64,000 nt of DNA from DATHXC01 sp035459965 (lineage in GTDB: Bacteria; Pseudomonadota; Gammaproteobacteria; Burkholderiales; Methylophilaceae), in contig DATHXC010000013.1 of the NCBI GenBank assembly GCA_035459965.1, positions 62,001 through 126,000 of the forward strand, in the 5' to 3' direction. This document shows, piece after piece, positions 17,605 through 26,173 of the stretch (position 1 is the stretch's first letter; the number at the start of each line of letters is the position of its first letter). The translations under genes were made by a program, and so were the position numbers. The notes beneath the pieces are model-generated. The model was not told the DNA's origin. It did not search any database and saw nothing but the letters and a program-made list of their open reading frames with translations.

Positions 17605-17985
17605 TTAGTCTTCAATCACACGAACAGCGTCAACGAAATATTGTGTTTCGCCAAAGCAGTTGGAAGGCACGCCGATATGCTGCGCATAGGTTATCGTTAC
17701 TTTTTTGCCCAGTGACTGGTTGATCTTGGTAGCCACTGCATCATCCAGTACGCTGAAATAGAACTTCTCGCTCATGGTGCCGGGCATGGAGACGATGGCG
17801 AGCTCGCCCTCCCAGGTTTTACATACAAAGCCTTTGTTAGAGAACTTCTGCACATAGCCTGCACGCTCGCCAGTTGAATATGACCAGGTCATACTGAGCC
17901 AGGTATAGGCGCTGAATAAGGCAATAATGACTATCAGTCCAAGCCCCAGAATAAGTACAAAGCCACGTTGCCCTGTTTGTTTCAT
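17605..17985 (-). CDS. small membrane-anchored protein of unknown function
   Basis: A 126-residue protein with one N-terminal membrane helix (GFVLILGLGLIVIIALFSAY) and a soluble domain outside it. Conserved-looking blocks are YSTGERAGYVQKFSNKGFVC followed by KTWEGELAI, then FYFSVLDD and VTITYAQH. This resembles a family in Bacteroidetes and others commonly mislabelled 6-phosphogluconate dehydrogenase. Nothing supports that activity here. It converges with the exporter gene, 2 bases apart. Confidence 0.7.
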   Translation of the reverse strand: MKQTGQRGFVLILGLGLIVIIALFSAYTWLSMTWSYSTGERAGYVQKFSNKGFVCKTWEGELAIVSMPGTMSEKFYFSVLDDAVATKINQSLGKKVTITYAQHIGVPSNCFGETQYFVDAVRVIED

Positions 17986-18109
17986 AATGCATTCCTAAGC
18001 TGTTATTTCCGCTTATTCTAACCTGAGTCAGCGTATTTTGACCTGATAAAGGCTGGTGTTAAATTTGAAAAGTAGTTTCAAGGCTATCCACGCCAGATGC
18101 CTCATAACA

Positions 18110-18125
18110 TGGCACAAATAATGCT
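18110..18125 (+). promoter_or_regulatory. possible sigma54 promoter of cluster A
   Basis: TGGCAC, five bases, ATGCT: the invariant GG and GC are ten bases apart, as in -24/-12 promoters, and the -24 half is perfect. It lies about 100 bases before the DUF2126 ATG, leaving a leader of about 90 bases. No clear activator site was found by eye. Confidence 0.45.
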
Positions 18126-18226
18126 GCTAAATAGCGCCTAAGTCTCTACACTGTAAAGATAGATAAGTTGCAGCATTTATTACATCGTGGCTTGAATGTT
18201 AAACCGGCAATAAAAAAGGAAGTCAG

Positions 18227-21200
18227 ATGGCCATTCGCGTTGCGCTACACCACAAAACCAGTTACCAGTTCGATCGCTTAGTCAGTCTCTCCCCGCATGA
18301 AGTCAGGTTAAGGCCAGCGGCACATGCACGTACGCCGATTCTGTCGTATTCGCTCAGCGTTAACCCTGAAAACCACTTCATCAACTGGCAGCAAGACCCT
18401 TACGGTAACTATATCGCGCGCTTCGTATTCCCTGAAAAGGTGCGCGCACTCGACTTTACGGTCGATTTAGTGGCAGATATGACGGTCATCAACCCGTTTG
18501 ATTTCTTTGTGGAAAAGTATGCCGAAACTTATCCTTTCAGTTACACGCAGCAGCAGGAGTACGAACTTGGTGCATATCTAAAACCGGAGCCCGCCTGCAA
18601 GTTGCTGCAAGACTGGTTTGCGGCAGCCAGAAATGATCTGCTTAAACAGACCATTTCAACCGGGGATTTTCTGGTGGCCATCAACCAGCGCCTGCAGCAC
18701 GATATTGCTTACCTGCTGCGTATGGAGCCCGGCGTGCAAACGCCAGAAGAAACACTTACCAATCGCAGCGGCTCATGCCGCGATACCGCCTGGTTACTGG
18801 TGCAGATACTGCGCAATATGGGTCTGGCAGCACGCTTTGTCTCAGGCTACCTGATCCAGCTCACTGCTGATATCAAGGCACTGGATGGCCCCAGTGGCAC
18901 CACCGTGGATTTCACCGACCTGCATGCCTGGACAGAAGTGTTTATCCCGGGCGCAGGCTGGATAGGGCTGGACCCTACCTCTGGCCTGATGGCGGGCGAA
19001 GGGCATATTCCACTGGCATGTACCGCAGTGCCATCGTCTGCGGCGCCGGTAAGCGGCTTTACCGATATGGCGGAAGTCACCTTCCACCATGAGATGACGA
19101 TCACGCGCATTCATGAAGACCCACGCGTGACCAAACCTTATACCGAAGAGGATTGGCTCAAGATAGATAAGCTCGGCAATAAAGTCGATGCCGAGCTCAA
19201 GAAGCAGGATGTACGACTCACCCAGGGTGGTGAACCAACCTTTGTGTCTATCGACGATATGGATGGCCCGGAATGGAACACGCTGGCGCATGGCGACAAG
19301 AAACGCGAGCTGGCGGGTAACCTTGCGCTCAGGCTCAAGGAGCATTTTGCCAAAGGCGGCATGCTGCATTATGGCCAGGGTAAATGGTATCCAGGTGAGC
19401 CTTTGCCGCGCTGGGCGCTCAACATTTACTGGCGTGTAGATGGAACCCCAATCTGGCAAAACGCCAGCCTGTTTTCTGATGAAAAAGTCCCTGATAAATA
19501 TACGGCTGAACACGCAACGAAGTTTGCCGAACGGCTTGCGCTAGAGCTGGACTTCCCCAAAGAATGCCTGGTGCCAGCTTATGAGGACGTGCTGCAGCAA
19601 AGCCAGCTGGAAGAGCGGTTGCCGGAGAATATCGATCCGCTCAAGGCCAATTTAAAAGACAGTGAAGAGCGTCGCCGACTGGCACGCCTGCTGGAAACCG
19701 GGCTGGGTGAAGTGGTTGGCTATGTGATGCCAATCAAGCCAGTTGAGCTCAAATCCCGGGAAGCCAAAAAGCCCACTTCATGGCTCACCAGTAAATGGCC
19801 ATTGAAGCGCGAGCATCTTTACCTGTTGCCGGGTGATTCCCCTATGGGCCTGCGCTTGCCGCTGGCTTCATTGCCATGGGTATTGCCGGCAGATATGGAA
19901 CCTGATTTCGCCACAGACCCTTTTGCTGAACGCGACGAGCTAGCCAGTGCCGGCGAGGTGGTAAAAGCCTCAGTCAAGACCAAGCACAAAGGTAAAAAGC
20001 CGGAAGCGCATGAAGTGGTACACACCGCGCTTTGTGTGCAAGTGCGCGATGGCAGGCTGCATGTGTTTATGCCACCTGTTGTTTTGCTCAAGGACTATCT
20101 GGCGCTGGTGAGCGCAATAGAGGCAACTGCTGCTACGCTCAATATGAAGTTATGGATAGAAGGCTATACACCGCCGCGTGACCCGCGCATACAGGTATTG
20201 AGCGTTACGCCAGATCCCGGTGTGATTGAGGTGAATATCCATCCATCCACTAACTGGAAAGACCTGGTTCACAAAGTCACCACGCTTTATGAAGAAGCGA
20301 GGCAAACCAGGCTGGGCACGGAAAAATTCATGCTGGATGGCCGCCATACCGGCACCGGTGGTGGTAACCACGCTACGCTGGGTGGTGCCACAGCCGCTGA
20401 TAGCCCCATGCTACGCCGCCCGGATGTGCTGAAAAGCCTGATTACTTATTGGCAAAATCATCCTGCCTTGTCTTACCTGTTTTCTGGCACCTTTATTGGC
20501 CCTACCAGCCAGGCACCGCGGGTGGATGAAGCCCGTGACGACAACCTGTACGAGCTGGCGATTGCCTTCCAGCAAATGGATAAGGTGTTGCCGGATACAG
20601 CCGAGAGTGAGCGTCCATGGCTGGTCGACAGATTGTTGCGCAACCTGCTCGTGGATCTGACCGGCAATACGCATCGCTCAGAATTCTCCATTGATAAGCT
20701 ATATTCACCGGATGGCCCGACAGGGCGCCTGGGCCTGGTAGAGTTCCGTGCCTTCGAAATGCCGCCGCATGCGCGCATGAGCCTGCTTCAGATGCTATTG
20801 CTGCGTGCGCTGGTGGCGCGTTTCTGGCGCGAACCATATAAGGGCAAGCTGATCCACTGGGGCACACAATTGCATGACCGCTGGATGCTGCCACACTTTG
20901 TGGCGCAGGATATTGCCGACGTAGTGGCCGACTTGCGAGCCTCCGGTTACAAGTTTGAAAAGCACTGGTTCGATCCTTTTGTTGAGTTCCGTTTCCCGCG
21001 CTATGGCACTGTGGCTTACCACGGCGTGGAGTTGGAATTGCGTCAGGCTATTGAGCCATGGAACGTGCTGGGTGAAGAAGTCAGCACCGGCGGTACTGCG
21101 CGTTATGTGGATTCATCGGTGGAGCGTATGCAGTTGCGCGTGCGCGGCTTGACCGATGGGCGTCATATCGTGACTTGCAATGGCCGTGCCTTGCCATTGC

Positions 21201-21538
21201 AACCAACCGGTAATGCCGGTGAATATGTGGCTGGCGTGCGTTTCCGTGCCTGGAGCCCTTGGTCTGCCTTGCACCCGACTATCGGTGTGCATGCGCCGCT
21301 GGTGTTCGACCTAGTGGATAAATGGAGCGGTCGGGCTATCGGTGGCTGTACTTACCATGTATCGCATCCTGGTGGCCGTAACTATGCCACCTTCCCGGTA
21401 AATGCTAACGAAGCCGAAGCCAGGCGATTTGCACGCTTCTGGAGTCATGGGCATACCCCAGGCAAAGTCTCGGTAGAAGATGAGCCGCGTAACCCGAGTT
21501 TTCCATTTACGCTAGACCTTAGGTGGCAGGATAATTAA
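18227..21538 (+). CDS. transglutaminase-like/DUF2126 fusion protein (cluster A)
   Basis: An 1103-residue protein. The N-terminal third (1 to about 290) is a bacterial transglutaminase-like unit: an N-terminal beta domain (HHKTSYQFDRLVSLSPHEVRLRP), then the papain-fold core with Cys184 in SGSCRDTAW, His233 in LHAWTEVF and an Asp in GLDPTSG. The rest (about 325-1100) is DUF2126, starting RLTQGGEPTFVSIDD. DUF2126 has been placed among glutamine-synthetase-like COOH-NH2 ligases in comparative work (Iyer and colleagues on amidoligases); I rely on memory for that. The set with ATP-grasp, alpha-E and Anbu genes suggests making or removing a peptide-like compound. Product unknown. Confidence 0.9.
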   Translation: MAIRVALHHKTSYQFDRLVSLSPHEVRLRPAAHARTPILSYSLSVNPENHFINWQQDPYGNYIARFVFPEKVRALDFTVDLVADMTVINPFDFFVEKYAETYPFSYTQQQEYELGAYLKPEPACKLLQDWFAAARNDLLKQTISTGDFLVAINQRLQHDIAYLLRMEPGVQTPEETLTNRSGSCRDTAWLLVQILRNMGLAARFVSGYLIQLTADIKALDGPSGTTVDFTDLHAWTEVFIPGAGWIGLDPTSGLMAGEGHIPLACTAVPSSAAPVSGFTDMAEVTFHHEMTITRIHEDPRVTKPYTEEDWLKIDKLGNKVDAELKKQDVRLTQGGEPTFVSIDDMDGPEWNTLAHGDKKRELAGNLALRLKEHFAKGGMLHYGQGKWYPGEPLPRWALNIYWRVDGTPIWQNASLFSDEKVPDKYTAEHATKFAERLALELDFPKECLVPAYEDVLQQSQLEERLPENIDPLKANLKDSEERRRLARLLETGLGEVVGYVMPIKPVELKSREAKKPTSWLTSKWPLKREHLYLLPGDSPMGLRLPLASLPWVLPADMEPDFATDPFAERDELASAGEVVKASVKTKHKGKKPEAHEVVHTALCVQVRDGRLHVFMPPVVLLKDYLALVSAIEATAATLNMKLWIEGYTPPRDPRIQVLSVTPDPGVIEVNIHPSTNWKDLVHKVTTLYEEARQTRLGTEKFMLDGRHTGTGGGNHATLGGATAADSPMLRRPDVLKSLITYWQNHPALSYLFSGTFIGPTSQAPRVDEARDDNLYELAIAFQQMDKVLPDTAESERPWLVDRLLRNLLVDLTGNTHRSEFSIDKLYSPDGPTGRLGLVEFRAFEMPPHARMSLLQMLLLRALVARFWREPYKGKLIHWGTQLHDRWMLPHFVAQDIADVVADLRASGYKFEKHWFDPFVEFRFPRYGTVAYHGVELELRQAIEPWNVLGEEVSTGGTARYVDSSVERMQLRVRGLTDGRHIVTCNGRALPLQPTGNAGEYVAGVRFRAWSPWSALHPTIGVHAPLVFDLVDKWSGRAIGGCTYHVSHPGGRNYATFPVNANEAEARRFARFWSHGHTPGKVSVEDEPRNPSFPFTLDLRWQDN

Positions 21539-21626
21539 AGTTTGTTGAGTGCGTGCTATTTTGAGTAAAATTTGTTTCCTAAAAGTAAACTTTGCCTTTT
21601 TGGCAGCAGCCTAATATCCTAAGTAC

Positions 21627-24182
21627 ATGTTGAACTCATTACTAAATCGCTATCCACATTCGCCTGGTCGTCATGACGAGTTGCTGGAATCCACAGGCGA
21701 GCCGCGCCTGCATTGGCGCGCACTACTGGAAACGCTGGAACAGGAACCGCCGTTGCAGATGCGTCAGCGCGTGGATGCCGTGCGCCGTCAGGTGCGCGAA
21801 AACGGGGTGACTTACAACGTGTATGCAGATACCAAAGGCGTGCAGCGCCCATGGGATCTGGATATCCTGCCATTTATCCTGCCGCATGAAGAGTGGGCAC
21901 AGATTGAGGCTGCTGTCATCCAGCGCGCGACTTTGGTTAACACCATCCTCAATGATATATACGGCGCACAAACAATCCTCAAAGAAGGGTTGTTGCCGCC
22001 GTCGCTGATTCATGGACATGCGGGTTTCCTGCGTCCCTGTCATGGAATTAAGCATCCAGACAACATTTCATTGCATACTTATGCGATTGATATTGCGCGA
22101 GCGCCCAACGGTCGCTGGTGGGTGGTGGCAGATCGCACTCAAGCCCCATCAGGTGCAGGCTATACGCTGGAAAACAGGCAGGTGATTGCCAGTGCCTTCC
22201 CTGAATTATTTCGAGATTTAAATATCCAGCGCTTGAGCGGCTTCTTTGCTGCCATGCGTGACAGCCTCAATCATTGGGGCCGTTTATGCGCAGAAAAGCA
22301 GTCACAATCCAATGCGCAAATCGCTCCATTGAGCCAGGGTGAGCAACCGCTCACTGTGATCCTCACTCCAGGCCCATATAACGAGACTTATCACGAGCAA
22401 TCTTATCTGGCAGGTTACCTGGGTTTTCCGCTGGTGCAGGGTAACGACCTTACGGTGCGCAATGGCGTGGTCTGGCTCAAGACACTGTCAGGCCTGAAGC
22501 CGGTGCATGTGATTCTGCGCAGGCTGGATGATGATTTCTGTGACCCGCTTGAGCTTAATCCTGATTCTATCCTTGGCGTTGCCGGGCTCACTGATGCCGC
22601 ACGGCGCGGAAATGTGCTGGTGGCGAACAGCCTCGGTTCCAACCTCCTGCAATCCGGTGCTTTGCTGGGTTTTCTACCCAATCTATGTAAACGCCTGCTG
22701 GGTGAGTCGTTATTGATGCCATCTGTAGCTACCTGGTGGTGTGGTGAGCCGCAAGCGCTTGAGACGGTGATTGCCAATCTGAGCAAGCTGGTCATCAAAC
22801 CGGCGTTTCCACAGATACGCGACACCCCGATTTTTGGGGAAGATTTAAATGCCACTGAGCGCAATGCGCTCATCCAGAAACTGCGAGACAACCCACAAAA
22901 TTACGTGGCGCAAGAGTTGGTGCAGATATCCCAGGCCCCGGTATGGGATAACAATAGTAGCCACGGCATCAAGGCATTGGCTGTCGGTTTACGAGTATAT
23001 GTCACTGCTACGCCACAGGGCTATGTAGTGATGCCTGGTGGCCTGACTCGCGTCGCCAGTGGTCAGGATGGTCGTGTGATCACCATGCAGCGCGGTGGTA
23101 CCAGCAAGGATACCTGGGTGACTGCTCCCAGCGCAGTCAGCAAGCTGAGCCTGTTACGGCGTACCACTTCCAGCAAGGATCTTGTGCGCGATAACACGCA
23201 TCTCTCCAGCCGCATGGTAGAGAACCTGTTCTGGTTCGGGCGCTATACCGTGCGCAATAACCACACTGCGCGTTTGCTGCGCACGGCGATTCATTATCTG
23301 CTGGAGTTTTCACCCGAGCATCGCGCAGTAGAATGGCCAACAGTTCACGGCTTATGTATCTGGTATGGCCTGATGCCTGCCGATGATGACGAGGACGAAG
23401 ATGAGTACTCACTCACGCCGCCAACCTTGAGCGACGAGGAGATCGAGTTATTGCTGATCGCTGCTGTATTCTCTGATGAAACGCCCAGCTTGGCTGGCAA
23501 TGTGCAACAGCTCTTTCAACTGGCTTTTAATTTGCGCGAGCGTTTATCCAGCGATAACTGGCGCATCATCAACCAGATGTCACAAAGCTTTAGCAAGGTC
23601 AGTAAAAAACCTAACCTCACCGAGGCGCTGGCGCATCTCGATGACACTACTACTTCGCTGGTGACGCTGGCAGGCTTTACGCTGGATGGCATGACACGCG
23701 ACCAGGGCTGGCGCTTTCTTTCCATTGGTCGCCGGATAGAGCGTTTACAGTTTTTGTGTACCCTGCTATTACGCGCATTGACCATGCCGCCACAAAGTAA
23801 CTTAGACTGGTTATTGGAGCTCACAGATAGCATCGTCACTTACCGGGCACGTTACAGTGCACAGCCGGAGTGGTTACCGGTGCTGGACTTATTGTTGATG
23901 GATGAAAATAATCCCAATGCCATGGTGTTCCAGCTCAAGGGCCTAATCAAGTACCTGACGCAGATATCGGTCACCTATAATGGTGGAGGCGGCGAAGAGC
24001 GTTTTATTGAGCGCCTGCAAATACTCAGGTCACTCGATCCGGATGAAGTATTAACGCATGGTAGCCCGCAACTGATTAAGTGGCTCAATGAGACTTATCA
24101 GGCTAGTATTGCCATCTCAGACCAGCTGAGTCTGCGCTTTTTTAGCTATTCGGGGATACAACAGGAATTCGCCTACCTTTAA
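21627..24182 (+). CDS. circularly permuted ATP-grasp type 2 fused to alpha-E domain (cluster A)
   Basis: An 851-residue protein. Residues 1 to about 490 are a circularly permuted ATP-grasp ligase (NGVTYNVYADTKGVQRPWDLDILPF, VLTPGPYNETYHEQSYLAGYLG-type segment, GGLTRVAS near 480, RGGTSKDTWV). Residues about 530-850 are the helical alpha-E domain (LSSRMVENLFWFGRYTVRNNHTARLLR). In cluster B the same two domains are separate genes of 473 and 317 residues, so this is a natural fusion. ATP-grasp enzymes join a carboxylate to an amine; the substrates are unknown. The repeat element at 24183 begins directly after the stop codon. Confidence 0.92.
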   Translation: MLNSLLNRYPHSPGRHDELLESTGEPRLHWRALLETLEQEPPLQMRQRVDAVRRQVRENGVTYNVYADTKGVQRPWDLDILPFILPHEEWAQIEAAVIQRATLVNTILNDIYGAQTILKEGLLPPSLIHGHAGFLRPCHGIKHPDNISLHTYAIDIARAPNGRWWVVADRTQAPSGAGYTLENRQVIASAFPELFRDLNIQRLSGFFAAMRDSLNHWGRLCAEKQSQSNAQIAPLSQGEQPLTVILTPGPYNETYHEQSYLAGYLGFPLVQGNDLTVRNGVVWLKTLSGLKPVHVILRRLDDDFCDPLELNPDSILGVAGLTDAARRGNVLVANSLGSNLLQSGALLGFLPNLCKRLLGESLLMPSVATWWCGEPQALETVIANLSKLVIKPAFPQIRDTPIFGEDLNATERNALIQKLRDNPQNYVAQELVQISQAPVWDNNSSHGIKALAVGLRVYVTATPQGYVVMPGGLTRVASGQDGRVITMQRGGTSKDTWVTAPSAVSKLSLLRRTTSSKDLVRDNTHLSSRMVENLFWFGRYTVRNNHTARLLRTAIHYLLEFSPEHRAVEWPTVHGLCIWYGLMPADDDEDEDEYSLTPPTLSDEEIELLLIAAVFSDETPSLAGNVQQLFQLAFNLRERLSSDNWRIINQMSQSFSKVSKKPNLTEALAHLDDTTTSLVTLAGFTLDGMTRDQGWRFLSIGRRIERLQFLCTLLLRALTMPPQSNLDWLLELTDSIVTYRARYSAQPEWLPVLDLLLMDENNPNAMVFQLKGLIKYLTQISVTYNGGGGEERFIERLQILRSLDPDEVLTHGSPQLIKWLNETYQASIAISDQLSLRFFSYSGIQQEFAYL

Positions 24183-24325
24183 TGGATACCTCTAGAAATC
24201 CAATTTGCGTTGCTATGCTGCGTTGTTCGCAAAAAATTACTCCTGACATAGCATATCTATGCGGCGTCGCAATTTTTCACTCACGCCTTGCCTGGCTTAG
24301 AAAATTGAATTTCTAGAGACATCCA
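24183..24325. repeat. palindromic repeat element, copy 2 (within cluster A)
   Basis: A 143-base element with imperfect terminal inverted repeats of 24 bases: TGGAT..CTCTAGAAAT.CAATTT at the left (24183-24206) and its complement at the right (24302-24325), 21 of 24 matching. The interior on the minus strand contains TTGCGACGC and CAGGAGTAA as in copy 1. It fills the whole spacer, from the base after the ATP-grasp stop to 3 bases before the next ATG. No coding capacity; it resembles a MITE or a large REP-like repeat. Confidence 0.7.
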
Positions 24326-24328
24326 TAT

Positions 24329-25234
24329 ATGAGATATCACGTTTTACACAAAACCCAGTACGACTATGAGCGCACAGCAACGCTTTCGCAGCAGTTGCTA
24401 CATATGACGCCGCGCGATTTTCATTTCCAGGATTGTCATTTTCACCAGATCAATGTCAGCCCAGTGGCTAATGAGCTGGTGAGGAACTTTGATTATTTCG
24501 GCAATATCATTCATCACCTTTCCATCTTTACCCCGCACAAATCGCTGGTGGTGGAATCGGAATCAAACATCGAGCTGTTGCCGCGACCTGATCAATTTGC
24601 CTTACAGAACAGTCAGCCATGGGACATTGTCCGGCATGGCCTGAGCCAGCAGACAGGCGCCAATAGTGAAGCAGTTGCCTACCTGTTTGATTCGCCCAAT
24701 GTGAGCTGTAGCGACAAGCTGGAAAGTTATGCCAGAACCAGCTTTGTTTCGGGCCGACTGTTGCTGGATGCCGCTTTGGATCTGACGCAGCGCATCTACC
24801 AGGATTTTGAATTTGACCCGGAAGCGACTGATGTAGCGACCCCATTGGCAGAAGTGCTGGAAGGCCGACGTGGTGTTTGCCAGGATTTTGCACACCTGAT
24901 GATCGGCTGTCTACGCAGTATCGGCTTATCCTGCCGCTATGTCAGCGGCTATATCCTGACCAGCCCGCCCGCCGGGCGCGAGAGGCTGATCGGTGCGGAT
25001 GCTTCACATGCATGGGTGTCGGTATATTGCCCGACCTATGGCTGGGTAGATTTTGACCCGACTAATAACTGCCTGGTGCATAACGAGCATATCACCGTGG
25101 CTTGGGGCCGTGATTTCAGTGACGTTTCACCGATGCGTGGTGTGGTGCTGGGCGGTGGTAACCAGACGCTGGAAGTCAGCGTCACGGTTACACCAGTCTA
25201 TGACCAGCTCAAGCTCACAGGCCTAGTGGCGTGA
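24329..25234 (+). CDS. transglutaminase-like protein (cluster A)
   Basis: A 301-residue bacterial transglutaminase-like protein: N-terminal domain (HVLHKTQYDYERTATLSQQLLHMTPRD), then the papain-fold core with Cys184 in RRGVCQDFAHLMIGC, His in ASHAWVSVY and Asp in VDFDPTNN, so the catalytic triad is complete. Such proteins act as amidases or proteases more often than as cross-linkers. It is the third gene of cluster A, and its ribosome site must lie within or at the edge of the repeat element that precedes it. Converges with anbu, 25 bases away. Confidence 0.92.
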   Translation: MRYHVLHKTQYDYERTATLSQQLLHMTPRDFHFQDCHFHQINVSPVANELVRNFDYFGNIIHHLSIFTPHKSLVVESESNIELLPRPDQFALQNSQPWDIVRHGLSQQTGANSEAVAYLFDSPNVSCSDKLESYARTSFVSGRLLLDAALDLTQRIYQDFEFDPEATDVATPLAEVLEGRRGVCQDFAHLMIGCLRSIGLSCRYVSGYILTSPPAGRERLIGADASHAWVSVYCPTYGWVDFDPTNNCLVHNEHITVAWGRDFSDVSPMRGVVLGGGNQTLEVSVTVTPVYDQLKLTGLVA

Positions 25235-25259
25235 GACTGGTTTTCTGGAACCTGGCTGG

Positions 25260-25988
25260 TTAGCACCAGTCAGGATTGGGTAGTTCGCTAAACACCTTCT
25301 TCAATCCATCACCCCAGCCTTTGCGGACAGTTGCATAGTAAGGGTCGTTTTCGGTGATGCGTTGGTGGCAATCTGCATTCAGGGAATCAGTGCGATATAG
25401 GAGTATGTCTATCGGCGCAGATACTGAAATATTGCTGCGTATGGTGGAGTCAAAAGAGATCAGCAGGCATTTCACTGCATCCATCATATCGCTATTGTAT
25501 TTAACCACCCTGTCGATAATCGGCTTGCCATACTTGGTTTCGCCGATCTGGAAATAAGGCGTCTCGGCGCAAGTCTCGATAAAATTGCCTGCGGAATAGA
25601 TATGGAACAGGCGCGGCTTCTCGCCCTTGATCTGGCCGCCAATCAGGATATGAGAGTTAAAGTCTGCGTCATGGTTTTTCAGGTGCTCCGCATCGCGCTC
25701 AAATACGGCTCGTACTGCATCACCTACCAGCTCAGCGGCCTCAAACATGGTGGTGGCATTATGCAGATGCTTGCCTTCATCCGCTTTCACCAGGTCGCGC
25801 AGCCGATTGACGACCGATTGAGTAACACCAAGATTGCCTGATGTAAGAAGCACAATCACGCGTTCATTCTTGACCTCAAAAACACTCATCTTGGGGAAAA
25901 TGGCGACTTGGTCCACACCGGCATTGGTACGGGTATCGGAGGCAAATACCAGGCCTTCGTCTAGCAGGAGGGCAACGCAATAAGTCAT
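25260..25988 (-). CDS. anbu: Anbu, proteasome-like peptidase
   Basis: A 242-residue Ntn-hydrolase of the ancestral beta-subunit (Anbu, betaproteobacterial proteasome homologue) family. After removal of Met the N-terminal residue is Thr (MTYCVALLLDEG), followed by the family stretch LVFASDTRTNAGVDQVA with an Asp and a Lys (FPKM) in the expected active-site positions. Anbu forms ring or open-helix assemblies; natural substrates are unknown. Anbu genes typically accompany ATP-grasp, alpha-E and transglutaminase genes, as in cluster A. Here it is on the opposite strand and converges with them, so it has its own promoter. Confidence 0.93.
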   Translation of the reverse strand: MTYCVALLLDEGLVFASDTRTNAGVDQVAIFPKMSVFEVKNERVIVLLTSGNLGVTQSVVNRLRDLVKADEGKHLHNATTMFEAAELVGDAVRAVFERDAEHLKNHDADFNSHILIGGQIKGEKPRLFHIYSAGNFIETCAETPYFQIGETKYGKPIIDRVVKYNSDMMDAVKCLLISFDSTIRSNISVSAPIDILLYRTDSLNADCHQRITENDPYYATVRKGWGDGLKKVFSELPNPDWC

Positions 25989-26088
25989 GATTTCAATCTG
26001 GAGTTAAAAGTTTGGCAGGGGTTTAATCATACCGACCCACTCGGCTGGCTACAACCAAAGAAATGATTTAAGTCACAAAATAAAGTCA

Positions 26089-26115
26089 GCATCTAAAGCA
26101 GTCATTTTTAGATGC
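26089..26115. other. hairpin upstream of the aldo/keto reductase
   Basis: GCATCTAAA and TTTAGATGC form a 9-bp stem with a 9-base loop, followed on the plus strand by CCATTTTTTATT. It is terminator-like, but no plus-strand gene lies between anbu and this point, so an operator or leader role is also possible. Confidence 0.4.
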
Positions 26116-26173
26116 CCATTTTTTATTACAATAGATCTACTTCAGCATCGTCTTTATATAAACGAGTCCACAC

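Noticed and set aside
18842..19513. 223-codon open frame on the minus strand inside the DUF2126 gene
   Set aside because: It is antisense to a clear, motif-bearing gene, shows no recognisable domain and reflects codon bias of the host gene.
26089..26115. Riboswitch before the aldo/keto reductase
   Set aside because: Only one simple hairpin is present and no known aptamer motif could be recognised.
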